Assembly: GCF_001939115.1 (NCBI RefSeq)
Contig: NZ_MQTZ01000051.1
Location: forward strand, 42,315-106,314
From: Leptolyngbya sp. 'hensonii'
GTDB lineage: Bacteria > Cyanobacteriota > Cyanobacteriia > GCF-001939115
DNA length: 64,000 nt
Direction of reading: 5' to 3'
Part shown: positions 48,670 through 57,890 of the stretch, in pieces
Layout: each line of letters opens with the position of its first letter
Numbering within the stretch: the first letter of the stretch is position 1
Position numbers and translations under genes: made by a program
Notes under the pieces: model-generated
Seen by the model: the letters and a program-made list of their open reading frames with translations, nothing else
Databases searched by the model: none
What the model was told of the DNA's origin: nothing

Positions 48670-48864
48670 CTATACAAATTTGAATTGTGACCCAGACTGG
48701 TTACAAAGGTGTTGAGTCCAACGCCGCTCAGCCCGGTAGGCTAAGGGGTAACCCATAGGCTGGATGATTGTCATCATATCCGCAGCCAGGCGGCAGGAGA
48801 CAGCAACCAGGGCAACTTCAAACCAACCCACAGCAGCCACAATCACATTCTTCAGTCCTGCCAC
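48670..48864 (-). CDS. possible small membrane-like protein (weak)
   Basis: This is a 64-codon frame from GTG 48864 whose TAG is immediately followed by the ATG of the NTF2-like gene (TAGATG). It has a hydrophobic first half (VIVAAVGWFEVALVAV) and a more polar second half. There is no clear ribosome binding site. The stop/start arrangement is the only positive sign beyond length; it may equally be chance. Confidence 0.25.
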   Translation of the reverse strand: MAGLKNVIVAAVGWFEVALVAVSCRLAADMMTIIQPMGYPLAYRAERRWTQHLCNQSGSQFKFV

Positions 48865-49063
48865 CAGCAGATTTTTTCCAAAAACCCTAGGGCTTCCATA
48901 CTGTGAGATGGAAAAATTGCATTAACTTTAATAAAGGTCACCCCAAACCCGTGGCTTCCGTGAAGGCTTTCTGACAACGCCTTGAGCAAGACAGACCCGA
49001 CACAGGCTTTGCTAATAACAGCACATCGCTTCTAAATCAGGATGACACCATCGCTGGCACACC

Positions 49064-50251
49064 ATGGTTGAGCAACTGCAGTCCCATTACACCTTCACCT
49101 GGACCCATCACATCGCCGATATCCCCCAAACCGCATGGGACGGGATGGCCATACCCTTGAAAACCCCCTTCCTAGAGTGGGAATGGTTGTACAATCTGGA
49201 AACTTCTGGAAGTGCCACCGCTCAAAACGGTTGGCTACCTAACCATCTCACCGTCTGGCGCAACCACCAGCTCATTGCTGCGGCCCCACTCTACGTCAAA
49301 GGTCACAGTTATGGGGAGTTTGTGTTTGATCAGCAGTGGGCCGATCTGGCCCATCGCCTGGGCATTCGCTACTACCCCAAACTTCTGGGCATGGCCCCCT
49401 TTACCCCAGCGGTGGGCTACCGGTTTCTGATCGCACCCGATGAAGATGAGGAAAGCCTGACTGAAATGATGGTGGCAGAGATCGACCAGTTCTGCGATCA
49501 CAATCGCATCTCTGGCTGCAATTTTCTGTACGTCGATCCCAACTGGCAACCCCTGATCGAGCGCTACGGCTTCACCTCCTGGCTGCACCACAGTTACATC
49601 TGGCAGAACAACGGTTTTCACAGCTTTGAGGATTACCTGGCCCTCTTTAATGCCAATCAACGCCGCAATATTAAGCGGGAGCGCAGGTCGGTCGAGCATG
49701 CCGGATTGCGGCTCCAGGTGCTTTCGGGAGATGAGATTTCCAGGGGATTGTGCTCCCTGATGTACGACTTTTACAGCGATACCTGCGACAAATTTGGCTG
49801 GTGGGGCAGCAAATATCTGACCCGCGCCTTCTTCGAGCAACTGTATCCCAATTACCGTCATCGGGTGGTCTTAGTCGCAGCCTATGCTGAAGCGGACGAT
49901 CGTCGGCCCGTCGGCATGTCCATCTGTTTAACCAAAGGGGATCAACTCTATGGACGCTATTGGGGCAGTATTCAAGATTTTGACTGCCTGCATTTTGATG
50001 CCTGCTACTACACCCCGATCGATTGGGCGATCCGTCAGGGCATCCAAACCTTCGATCCGGGGGCTGGGGGTCGCCACAAAAAGCGGCGGGGTTTCCCAGC
50101 CGCGCCCAATTACAGTCTGCACCGCTTTTATGACCCTCGGCTGACCCAGATTCTCCAGGCCTACATCAGGCAGATTAATGAGATGGAACAACAGGAAATT
50201 ACTCAGGCGAATGCTGAATTGCCCTTCAAACAGGGGCATCCTAATAGTTAA
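49064..50251 (+). CDS. FemAB-like / GNAT peptidogalycan-type acyltransferase
   Basis: The protein has 395 residues. The beginning (about 1-50, WDGMAIPLKTPFLEWEWLYN) and the segments AAPLYVKGHSYGEFVFDQQW and NANQRRNIKRERRSVEHAGL match the DUF482/PF04339 family, described as peptidogalycan biosynthesis or FemAB-like GNAT-fold proteins. The C-terminal part has GQTFDPGAGGRHKKRRGFPA-type sequence typical of it. The exact acyl donor and acceptor are unknown. It is expected in the cytosol. Confidence 0.8.
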   Translation: MVEQLQSHYTFTWTHHIADIPQTAWDGMAIPLKTPFLEWEWLYNLETSGSATAQNGWLPNHLTVWRNHQLIAAAPLYVKGHSYGEFVFDQQWADLAHRLGIRYYPKLLGMAPFTPAVGYRFLIAPDEDEESLTEMMVAEIDQFCDHNRISGCNFLYVDPNWQPLIERYGFTSWLHHSYIWQNNGFHSFEDYLALFNANQRRNIKRERRSVEHAGLRLQVLSGDEISRGLCSLMYDFYSDTCDKFGWWGSKYLTRAFFEQLYPNYRHRVVLVAAYAEADDRRPVGMSICLTKGDQLYGRYWGSIQDFDCLHFDACYYTPIDWAIRQGIQTFDPGAGGRHKKRRGFPAAPNYSLHRFYDPRLTQILQAYIRQINEMEQQEITQANAELPFKQGHPNS

Positions 50252-50293
50252 CAGGAAACCTTCATCCTGATTCCCCACCCAAGAGGAACATCC

Positions 50294-50857
50294 ATGATCA
50301 GGTTGCCCAGTCCCAAACGGATTCACCATTTCACTTCCATCCTGCTCGGTTCAGTTTTGATCACTGGCTTCAGCCCCATCACGATCGCCCAAACTCCCGC
50401 TGCCTGCAACTTACAGAATTCTGCAGGCAATTTGATCGAGCTTCCAGGAACCTGTCCGCCTAAGAAGGCCCCCCCGCCACCCACCCTGCCTCAGAGCCGC
50501 AAAGCCCAGTGTACCCAGCTCCGCCAAGTGGTCGAGACTGCAGGCGGATCATTTAAACCCGGTAGCCCCACCGTTGAAGACCCGGATGGGTCCAAAATCA
50601 TGGCCCATGCGGAGCAAACCGCCAGGGCTTTAGAGGGAATGACCTTTGAAGATGCCAAAATCAGGGAATATCAGTCGCGCCTGATCACATTCATGGGAGG
50701 ACTCAGCCGAGTGATGCGGGTCCAGATGGAAGCCAAACGCCTGAAGAATAAAGACGCTGAGCTAGCTGCTTTTCTGGAACTCCTAGGTCTCATGCAGCAG
50801 GCTGAGCCATGGATGACAGAAATGAGTACCTATTGCGAAATCAAACAGAAGAGTTAA
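50294..50857 (+). CDS. exported protein, paralogue 1 of a tandem pair
   Basis: The protein has 187 residues. The signal peptide SILLGSVLITGFSPITIAQ is followed by TPAACNLQNSAGNLIELPGT. The downstream protein at 50972 shares this region almost word for word. The mature part has a Pro-rich stretch (KKAPPPPTLPQ) and a helical C-terminal half (KAQCTQLRQVVETAGGSFK...). Family not recognised; four cysteines suggest disulphides. Confidence 0.6.
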   Translation: MIRLPSPKRIHHFTSILLGSVLITGFSPITIAQTPAACNLQNSAGNLIELPGTCPPKKAPPPPTLPQSRKAQCTQLRQVVETAGGSFKPGSPTVEDPDGSKIMAHAEQTARALEGMTFEDAKIREYQSRLITFMGGLSRVMRVQMEAKRLKNKDAELAAFLELLGLMQQAEPWMTEMSTYCEIKQKS

Positions 50858-50971
50858 GCGGAACACCCGCCTTTCGATGCCTGACTTATACTTCAGGCAG
50901 GAATACCCTCAACGTCTGAACAGGTCCAACCGCAGAATTACCATCTATTTTCTCCAAATAGATTAGTAACC

Positions 50972-51637
50972 ATGGCCAGGTTTCACTTGACTGCTATCCT
51001 GCTCGGTTCGGTCCTCATGGTCGAGTTCAGTCCAGTCACGATCGCCCAAACCCCGGCTGCCTGCAACTTGCAGGATTCTGTAGGTAATCTGATCAATCTG
51101 CCGGGGGTCTGTAAATCCCAGCCTCGGCCAGCCTCCCTATCCCCCCGATTGATCACGGGAAGTCGATCGGCCCAGTGCCAGAAACTTCACGACATCACCA
51201 CGATCAGGCTTGAGGGTTCCTTTAGTACTCAAGTTCAGGTAAATGCATCCACCAGGGTCTCAGGGTCCAATCAGGCCCAAACGACCTCCTCCGTAACCGT
51301 TACCCCCAATAGTCAGTCCAGAATAGCTACCCGAGCAGACCTGATTCAGGGGATTCAGAATATGGCTACCTTGACCGATGATCAGGTCAAGCAGCTCACC
51401 GGAATCACCTTTCAGGACTCTCAGTTGGACGCCTACCGGGGCCTAATGATTCAATATGGAAAACAGCGGAGCCAGAAATTTCGCCAATTGCTGACCGCTA
51501 AGCTGACGGATGATCAATTAGGGGAGCAATTTGGTAAGACGTTGTTGGGTGTCGATCAACCCCAACCTGTCTGGAGCCAGGAATTAGAAAAATATTGCCC
51601 CTCGACTCGTAAGACCAAGACTCTACAACCATTTTGA
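50972..51637 (+). CDS. exported protein, paralogue 2 of a tandem pair
   Basis: The protein has 221 residues. The N-terminus AILLGSVLMVEFSPVTIAQ then TPAACNLQDSVGNLINLPGV matches the preceding gene, but a Thr/Ser-rich insertion (about 88-120) and a divergent C-terminal half (DDQVKQLTGITFQDSQLDAY) set it apart. Both end with a conserved LGL/LGV-x-QPxW-like region before a final cysteine. The pair arose by duplication. Function unknown. Confidence 0.6.
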   Translation: MARFHLTAILLGSVLMVEFSPVTIAQTPAACNLQDSVGNLINLPGVCKSQPRPASLSPRLITGSRSAQCQKLHDITTIRLEGSFSTQVQVNASTRVSGSNQAQTTSSVTVTPNSQSRIATRADLIQGIQNMATLTDDQVKQLTGITFQDSQLDAYRGLMIQYGKQRSQKFRQLLTAKLTDDQLGEQFGKTLLGVDQPQPVWSQELEKYCPSTRKTKTLQPF

Positions 51638-51848
51638 CCAGGGATAGGGGTGCCTTTATTCGGTCAAGGGGCAGAATGGGCGATCGTTCGTCATAATTTC
51701 GTCATAATAGAGCTATCTCCTGCCAGAATTGGAACCGGGGATAGGGATCGATCTCCGATTGTGAGTCCTCTCCATGTTCCCCCTGGCCACAGTCAGTTGA
51801 TGAAGGTTATATTAAGGAATTGTTCCCGACATTACAGTTTTGTTAACG

Positions 51849-52232
51849 ATGACTCAGGTAGTTGGAACCACCGAATCGATTGATGACAGGCTCTCCCGAC
51901 GCCACATTGAGCTGGATCCAGGCGGATACTTTGTGATCTATGTGGATCGGGAGACCCAGTTGATCTGTGCCAAGCACTATACCAATGTCATCAACGATCG
52001 GGGATTGGCCTGTGATCCTGAAACGGGAGAGCCCATTCCCTGCAGTGGTGGGCTCACTCGCCTGCCCAATGCCATTTTCACTGGCCGAACGGCCAAAGAA
52101 TTGTGTGTCAAACTGTTTGAGGAAACCCAACCCTGCCCAGTAAACTATCTGGATCACGCCGCTTACCTGGGGCGAGAATTTATGCGGGCAGAAGTAGCCC
52201 TGGTGAACGGGCAGGAATACATTCAGGATTAG
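51849..52232 (+). CDS. DUF4346 family protein
   Basis: The protein has 127 residues from ATG 51849; a TTG at 51840 is in frame. RHIELDPGGYFVIYVDRETQ, ICAKHYTNVINDRGLACDPE, FTGRTAKELCVKLFEETQPC and DHAAYLGREFMRAEVALVNG match my recollection of the cyanobacterial DUF4346 family, which in other proteins also occurs fused to pterin-type domains. It is soluble. The biochemical role is unknown. Confidence 0.72.
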   Translation: MTQVVGTTESIDDRLSRRHIELDPGGYFVIYVDRETQLICAKHYTNVINDRGLACDPETGEPIPCSGGLTRLPNAIFTGRTAKELCVKLFEETQPCPVNYLDHAAYLGREFMRAEVALVNGQEYIQD

Positions 52233-52240
52233 TTGGGTTT

Positions 52241-52873
52241 TTATTGAGCAACTTCTCGAAAACTGCGGATAACAGCCTGTAACTTCGGGCTGTTTTTGGC
52301 ATAGCGCGATCGCAAGGTCCAGGAAATAATCTGGTTGTAACTAGTGGCCGTCTCTACAGTGGTATGCAGGTAGGTCACATTCAGGTTATCGATCGTCCCT
52401 TGAATTTCGTACTGCAGGGCAGGCACACCGTTGACCGTTAACTTTTCCGGATCACTGACCTGGGGAGAGGTCAAATTCTTGACCAGAATCTCTCGGGTCA
52501 ATTCAGAGTGGCGGGCCAGCGTCATGTCCTTAAAATCCGACTTGCTTTCACTGAGGACAATGGTGTAAAGCTCATCGGCTCGGTTAGAAACCTGTAATTC
52601 CGCTTTTTCATTCAAATCCCGATCTTCTTTCCAATCCACTGGCACAGTCACCTGGAGTTTGCCATCTGAACTGGTGACAACCTTAGTCGCCTCGTTGGTC
52701 GGCTGGCCAGTTGTCGGTTCAGCGATCGGGGTAGTCTGGCGAGTGGCTTGATTATTACTGCGGGTTGGCTGAACCAGGTCATCAATGGCCTTGTTCAGCA
52801 CTCCACAACCTGAAAGGCCCCAGGTCAGGCCCAAACCAACAATACTGAAAAATTTGATCAACCCAGAATTCAT
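52241..52873 (-). CDS. lipoprotein, possibly PsbP/Mog1-like fold
   Basis: The protein has 210 residues from ATG 52873 with GGCGGA upstream; the frame is open nine codons further. The lipobox is LSGC with lipid-bearing Cys23. A Thr/Asn-rich linker (about 30-60) leads to an alpha/beta domain (GKLQVTVPVDWKEDRDLNEK ... LQAVIRSFREVAQ), the general layout of PsbP and Mog1 proteins; the fold call is inference. It converges on the DUF4346 gene with 8 bases between. Confidence 0.6.
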   Translation of the reverse strand: MNSGLIKFFSIVGLGLTWGLSGCGVLNKAIDDLVQPTRSNNQATRQTTPIAEPTTGQPTNEATKVVTSSDGKLQVTVPVDWKEDRDLNEKAELQVSNRADELYTIVLSESKSDFKDMTLARHSELTREILVKNLTSPQVSDPEKLTVNGVPALQYEIQGTIDNLNVTYLHTTVETATSYNQIISWTLRSRYAKNSPKLQAVIRSFREVAQ

Positions 52874-53053
52874 ACGGATCCGCCGGTTAATACATGACAT
52901 TTTACCGTATACAACCTGTGGAAACTCAGTATGCTAAGTCTCCACAAGGGGTTTCCCAAAAATCATTAAATCTTTTTTACAAGCCCGTACCTCTCCACAA
53001 AAAAGTCATATTTCCCTGCCAATCTGTAGTTTAAATGACCTCATGAAAAGGCT

Positions 53054-54271
53054 ATGGCTACTGAGATAACTGTAATTACCCAACTGTCCTACCACCTGCT
53101 GCGGCTTCATCAACAGCAGGCTACAGGAGAGCTTGTCATTACACCGGCCCATGCATCCGCAGGCCAGTGGCATCTGTACTTTTATCTGGGTCGATTGGTC
53201 TACGCCACAGGGGGTCATCACCGGGTTAGACGATGGTACCGGATCCTGAAACAGCATTGTCCAGCATTGCTGACGAACAAAACTTTGATGAACCTGGAGG
53301 CTACAGAAGAACCCTGGGAGATGCATCATCTAAACTATGCCCTGCGCCAGGGCTGGATCACGGCTACCCAGGTCAAATCAATGATCAGCAGCAGTGTGAA
53401 AGAAGTCGTTTTTGCTTTTGTGGATCAGGAAGCTCCAAAGACGGAGTGGCGTCCCGGCAAGTTTATTTCCCAACCCAGCATATTTCTCTCGATCGAGCAG
53501 GTTTTGCAGGAGGCCCGAGATCTGCGGGACCAGTGGCAAAAAGGCGGGTTGAAGCATTTACAAGATTTGCTGACTCTCTTTTCCCCTGATATGGCTCCCC
53601 AACTCAAACACCCCGAGCGGCTGAAGTCTCAGGTTTCTGAGACAGCCTATCAGAGTTTAACGAAGCTGATGAATGGCAAACAGACTCTGTGGGATGTTTC
53701 AGTTCACATGCAGAAACCACTGCCCGTTTTGATTCGCTCTCTATTGCCGCTCCTCCATCAAGGGGTAATCGAACTGAAGACAGTTCCTGATTTTCCAGCT
53801 CCTGTCCTCCGCAATCGCCAGCTTACATCCCCATCTTCTTTGACCAGAAAAGGATTGATCGCCTGCATTGACGATAGTCCAGTCATTGGGGAGGTTCTGG
53901 ACAGCATGCTTGCCCCCCTCGGCTATGAAGTGTTCACGATTCTCAACCCCCTTCAGGGAATTGCCACCCTGCTGGAACGCAAACCCGATCTGATTTTTCT
54001 GGATCTGGTCATGCCCAACACCAATGGGTATGAACTTTGCAGTTTTCTGCGTAAAACGTCAACGTTCCAAAATACCCCAATCGTGATTCTGACCGGTCAC
54101 GATGGCGTTATCGATCGGGTCAGGGCCAAATTAGTCGGGGCCTCTGAATTTCTGGGGAAACCCCCAGAACTGGCGAAGGTCCTACAAGTTCTGGACAAAC
54201 AACTGGGAAAGGCCACTGCTTCCCCAGTTACTGACGAGGCGGTACTCAACCCTCATCTCGCGACAACCTGA
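53054..54271 (+). CDS. pilG: PatA-like response regulator (PilG)
   Basis: The protein has 405 residues. The N-terminal DUF4388/PatA domain (about 1-110: LHQQQATGELVITPAHASAG, GQWHLYFYLGRLVYATGG) is followed by a helical region and a C-terminal receiver (about 272-390) with phospho-acceptor Asp317 in LIFLDLVMP, acidic pair IDDSP and Lys in LGKPP. This is the first gene of the pil-type chemosensory operon; in Synechocystis the counterpart is PilG, needed for motility. 96 bases separate it from the next gene. Confidence 0.9.
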   Translation: MATEITVITQLSYHLLRLHQQQATGELVITPAHASAGQWHLYFYLGRLVYATGGHHRVRRWYRILKQHCPALLTNKTLMNLEATEEPWEMHHLNYALRQGWITATQVKSMISSSVKEVVFAFVDQEAPKTEWRPGKFISQPSIFLSIEQVLQEARDLRDQWQKGGLKHLQDLLTLFSPDMAPQLKHPERLKSQVSETAYQSLTKLMNGKQTLWDVSVHMQKPLPVLIRSLLPLLHQGVIELKTVPDFPAPVLRNRQLTSPSSLTRKGLIACIDDSPVIGEVLDSMLAPLGYEVFTILNPLQGIATLLERKPDLIFLDLVMPNTNGYELCSFLRKTSTFQNTPIVILTGHDGVIDRVRAKLVGASEFLGKPPELAKVLQVLDKQLGKATASPVTDEAVLNPHLATT

Positions 54272-54367
54272 TCCATTCCTAGCCTGCGATTTTTGACGGG
54301 CTTTCTGTCGGAAAGCCCCTACCAGACCTGCAATTCTCATCCCTTCTGACTCTTTAAGGAGAGACCT

Positions 54368-54730
54368 ATGACTACCGTTCTTGTTGTTGAAGATACCCTG
54401 ACCCAAGCAGAAGTAATGGTTGGCGCATTGCGGCAAGCCGGTTTTAACACGATCGCCGTCACCAGCAGTGAAGATGCCCGCATCAAACTCAATCAGCAAA
54501 AGCCCGATCTGGTAATTCTGGATGTCGTCCTGCCTGGAGAGAGTGGTTTTGAACTCTGCCGGGAAATCAAAGAAAACCCGGAAACCAACAGTATCCCAGT
54601 GGTCATTTGTTCCACTAAAAACGGTGAAATGGACAAGTTTTGGGGGCTAAAACAGGGCGCTTCTTCCTACCTGACAAAACCGATTGAGCCTGCGGAACTG
54701 GTCCGAACCGTGAGACTATTGACCCCCTGA
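54368..54730 (+). CDS. pilH: CheY-like response regulator (PilH)
   Basis: This 120-residue single receiver domain has Asp52 in LVILDVVLP as the phosphorylation site, the acidic pair VEDTL, conserved Thr/Ser in [12 protein letters not shown] and Lys in [22 protein letters not shown] lies upstream of the ATG. It resembles PilH rather than a flagellar CheY by operon position. It probably receives phosphate from the CheA-type kinase PilL downstream. Confidence 0.92.
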   Translation: MTTVLVVEDTLTQAEVMVGALRQAGFNTIAVTSSEDARIKLNQQKPDLVILDVVLPGESGFELCREIKENPETNSIPVVICSTKNGEMDKFWGLKQGASSYLTKPIEPAELVRTVRLLTP

Positions 54731-54836
54731 TCAGGTTACATCCTGCTTCTCAATCCCTGTCAGTTAATCAGGATGCCTGCTCTCCAGGCGTTCCATGGAC
54801 TTTCTCGCCATTATTGGACCTTGAACAGACACCCCT

Positions 54837-55313
54837 ATGGCCCCCATCCTTTCCCCCCAGTCTAAGACCCAGCAGTTCCTGAGCTTCCGTCTGCTACCTA
54901 ACACCCAGGCCATGGTATCCACTGAGCAGTTGACTGAGGTGCTCAGCCTATCTCTGGCCCAGATTGTTCCAATCCCAGATGTGCCTCCCCAGGTCATGGG
55001 TGTATGCAACTGGCGGGGAGAGGTGCTGTGGCTGGTGGATCTGGGCTATCTGTTGGGCTTCACCCCACTTTTTTCCCAGGGCTATCGCCAGTCTAACTAC
55101 AGTGCGATCGTCCTTCGCCATCAAGACGCCACCTTGGGCCTAGTAGTGGATCAAGTAGGGCAAATGCTCTGGTGTAGTCCGGAACAGATTCAACCTCTGG
55201 CCCCTGGCCAGCTTGCGCCTGCCCTCTCCCACTGCGCTCAAGGATACTGGCTGGATAGTCAGGGCATCCCGTTCCTGATCTTGAAGGGGGATGCGATCGT
55301 GGAGCAACTGTAA
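54837..55313 (+). CDS. pilI: CheW-like coupling protein (PilI)
   Basis: The protein has 158 residues. A CheW SH3-like double barrel is recognisable: FLSFRLLPNTQAMVSTEQLT, IPDVPPQVMGVCNWRGEVLW, VDLGYLLG, GLVVDQVGQMLW. It couples the chemoreceptor to the CheA-type kinase. It lies between pilH (106 bases upstream) and pilJ (208 bases downstream). Confidence 0.88.
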   Translation: MAPILSPQSKTQQFLSFRLLPNTQAMVSTEQLTEVLSLSLAQIVPIPDVPPQVMGVCNWRGEVLWLVDLGYLLGFTPLFSQGYRQSNYSAIVLRHQDATLGLVVDQVGQMLWCSPEQIQPLAPGQLAPALSHCAQGYWLDSQGIPFLILKGDAIVEQL

Positions 55314-55521
55314 TGGTCTAAGCCCTCCCAATGGGTCTGGCCCTACTTCCATCGCACAGGTTCCCCGCGCTTCAACCCCTGATCAAATTCTCTTTGGCAG
55401 TCTGGATAGGCTTTCCAGGCTCCCAAATTGTTGTGTCAGTACAATCGATCCCTCTCATCCCGATGCGGCATTGTCTGCAATGTCCCTGCCACCCTTATAA
55501 AATCTGTCAAAGGAAATTGCC

Positions 55522-57876
55522 ATGTTATTGAACGATCGGAGTTCCAGTTCCGCTCCAGCCAACCCTTCCCAGGGAATGCCAACCGCAGACCGTTCCGTCA
55601 ACGGTTCTGTCAACGGCTCTATTAACGGTGAGGGCGGAGGTTCGCCTCTGGAACAGCCTCCCAAGCCTCCAAAACCCTCCTGGATGCTGCCGACCCGCTT
55701 CAATCGCCTCAGTTTACGGGCTAAAGCGACTCTGTTGGCCATCGCGCTGGGTACAGTGCCCGTACTGGCGATTGGGGGTGCCGCCTACCTGCTGGCCAAT
55801 CGCTCCATTACCCAGCAGACGATCGAGAGCAAACAAACCCGAGCAGTCAGTTTGGCCGACAAAGTAAACCGCTTCATGTTTGAACGCTATGGAGATATTC
55901 AGGTACTAGCCAATCTAACCGTTCTCCGCAACGCTGGTTTAAAGAAAGTCATCTCTCCGGCGGAACAATCCAGAGTACTGACTGACTACACCCAGTTTTA
56001 TGGTGTGTATGACAGCATTGCGGTTTTTGATCTGGATGGGAATCCTGTGGTTCAATCTCAGGGTTCCCCCCTGGGTAATCACCGAGATCGGGGCTATTTT
56101 CAACAGGCTCTCAAGACTGGCAAGGCAATCATTTCAGCCGTAGAAGTCTCCAAATCCAATGATCAGAGTGTGATTCATTTTGCCGCTCCAGTGCGGGACA
56201 GCGCCACAAATAAGGTCATTGGGGTCGTGCGAACTCGTATGCCCATCAAATATCTGGAGGATGTGGTTCGGGACTATGCTGCATCAGGAGATGAGTACCA
56301 CCTGCTCGATTCATCGGGTAAATTCTTCATTGCCGCTGAGACGGAACAGGTAGGTCGAGATGCCTGGACTGACTTCCCTAGACTGGCTGAGTTCAAGGGG
56401 TCTAAAAATCCAACTGTGCAAATTTCAATTGATCAAATTGACAAAGCCCAACAGGTAGCTGCCTATGCCCCTCTAGGTTCCTTTAAAGAGTTACCTGATC
56501 TGGGTTGGAGTACGATCGTAGCCACAGACACCAAGATTGCATTCGCCGCTCAGCGCCAGTTGCTCTTAACCTTGGCTCTGGGAACTGGTGCTGCTGCTAT
56601 CCTGGTGTCGATCATTGCAACGGTCCTAGCGAACCGGGCCGTTCGCCCAATTCAGGCAGCAGCCCAGGCGGTGGAGAACATTGGTCAGGGCAATCTGGAA
56701 ACTCGCCTCCAAGTCGCCGGGGAGGATGAACTGGCCGTGCTGGGGTCTAACATCAACCTGATGGCGGAACAAATTGAAACTCTGGTGGAAAACCAGAAAG
56801 CAGAAACGGAACGGATTGAGCAGGCCCGTCAGGAAGCCCGTCAGGAAGCGGATGCCCGCGCCGAAGAGCAGCGGCACCAAAAAGAGACCCTGCAGAAACG
56901 AGCCCTGGAACTGCTGATGGAGGTGGACCCGGTAAGCCGAGGTGACCTGACCATCCGGGCTCAGGTCACCCCGGATGAAGTGGGAACGATCGCGGACTCC
57001 TACAATGCCATCATTCGCTCCCTGAGACAGATTGTGCAACAGGTGAAAACGGCTTCTGCATCGGTAACGGAAACTGCCAGCAGCAACGAAACTGCCGTCA
57101 GCAGCCTGTCTGAAGAAGCAACCCAGCAGATGAAGGCCATTGCAGGAGCACTCCAGCAAATTGAAGCGATCGCCACCTCCATTCAGGGGGTTGCGACCCG
57201 CGCCAAACAAGCAGAAATAGGGGTGCAGAAAGCAGGCCAAACCCTGCGGGCGGGAGACGAAGCCATGAACCGAACCGTATCCGGGATTTCCGCCATCCGG
57301 ACCACTGTGTCTGAAACGGCCAAGAAAGTGAAGCGCCTTGGGGAAGCATCCCAGAAAATTTCCAAAGTGGTCAACCTGATCGGGAACTTTGCAGCTCAAA
57401 CCAACCTGCTGGCTCTGAACGCAGCCATTGAAGCAGCCCGAGCTGGTGAAGAAGGCCGAGGTTTTGCGGTGGTTGCCGAAGAAGTGCGATCGCTGGCTCA
57501 ACAGTCCACTGCAGCCACCGCTGAAATTGAACAACTGGTAGAGGAAATCCAGAGCCAGACCAATGAGGTGGTGACGGCCATGGAAGCTGGAACGGAACAG
57601 GTGGTGGCGGGAACCCAACTGGTAGAGGAAACTCGCCAGAAACTCTCCCAGATCAGTGCTGTGAGTGCCCAGATCAACAAACTGGTCAAGGAAATTTCCC
57701 AGGCTACCGCAGTACAAACCCAGGTTTCCACCACCGTGACGCAAACGATGCAGGCGGTGGCCCAGATTGCTGGGGATACATCCAGGCAGTCGGAAACGGT
57801 GGCCCAATCCTTTACCCAGCTCCTGGCAGTGGCCGAAAATCTGCAAGTGAGTGTGGCCAAGTTTAAGGTCGGATAG
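55522..57876 (+). CDS. pilJ: methyl-accepting chemotaxis protein (PilJ)
   Basis: The protein has 784 residues. TM1 (about 68-93), an extracytoplasmic dCache-type sensor (about 95-345: [36 protein letters not shown]), TM2 (about 348-372), HAMP, a helical region and the signalling tip (about 620-660: [35 protein letters not shown]) are in the standard order. The N-terminal 60 residues form an unusual cytosolic Pro/Ser-rich extension. It couples to CheW and the CheA hybrid and is the likely phototaxis or pilus chemoreceptor. Confidence 0.93.
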   Translation: MLLNDRSSSSAPANPSQGMPTADRSVNGSVNGSINGEGGGSPLEQPPKPPKPSWMLPTRFNRLSLRAKATLLAIALGTVPVLAIGGAAYLLANRSITQQTIESKQTRAVSLADKVNRFMFERYGDIQVLANLTVLRNAGLKKVISPAEQSRVLTDYTQFYGVYDSIAVFDLDGNPVVQSQGSPLGNHRDRGYFQQALKTGKAIISAVEVSKSNDQSVIHFAAPVRDSATNKVIGVVRTRMPIKYLEDVVRDYAASGDEYHLLDSSGKFFIAAETEQVGRDAWTDFPRLAEFKGSKNPTVQISIDQIDKAQQVAAYAPLGSFKELPDLGWSTIVATDTKIAFAAQRQLLLTLALGTGAAAILVSIIATVLANRAVRPIQAAAQAVENIGQGNLETRLQVAGEDELAVLGSNINLMAEQIETLVENQKAETERIEQARQEARQEADARAEEQRHQKETLQKRALELLMEVDPVSRGDLTIRAQVTPDEVGTIADSYNAIIRSLRQIVQQVKTASASVTETASSNETAVSSLSEEATQQMKAIAGALQQIEAIATSIQGVATRAKQAEIGVQKAGQTLRAGDEAMNRTVSGISAIRTTVSETAKKVKRLGEASQKISKVVNLIGNFAAQTNLLALNAAIEAARAGEEGRGFAVVAEEVRSLAQQSTAATAEIEQLVEEIQSQTNEVVTAMEAGTEQVVAGTQLVEETRQKLSQISAVSAQINKLVKEISQATAVQTQVSTTVTQTMQAVAQIAGDTSRQSETVAQSFTQLLAVAENLQVSVAKFKVG

Positions 57877-57890
57877 GGAGAGCAATCCTC

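Noticed and set aside
49235..49861. 208-codon minus-strand frame inside the FemAB-like gene
   Set aside because: It is an antisense shadow of a well-supported gene, with no similarity of its own.
51650..51883. 77-codon plus-strand frame before the DUF4346 gene
   Set aside because: It runs into the DUF4346 start in another frame and has no sign of being coding.
56626..57885. 419-codon open frame on the minus strand opposite pilJ
   Set aside because: It is exactly antisense to a well-supported chemoreceptor; its composition is Phe/Leu/Gly/His rich as a shadow of the Ala/Gln/Glu-rich coding strand, and it has no family resemblance.
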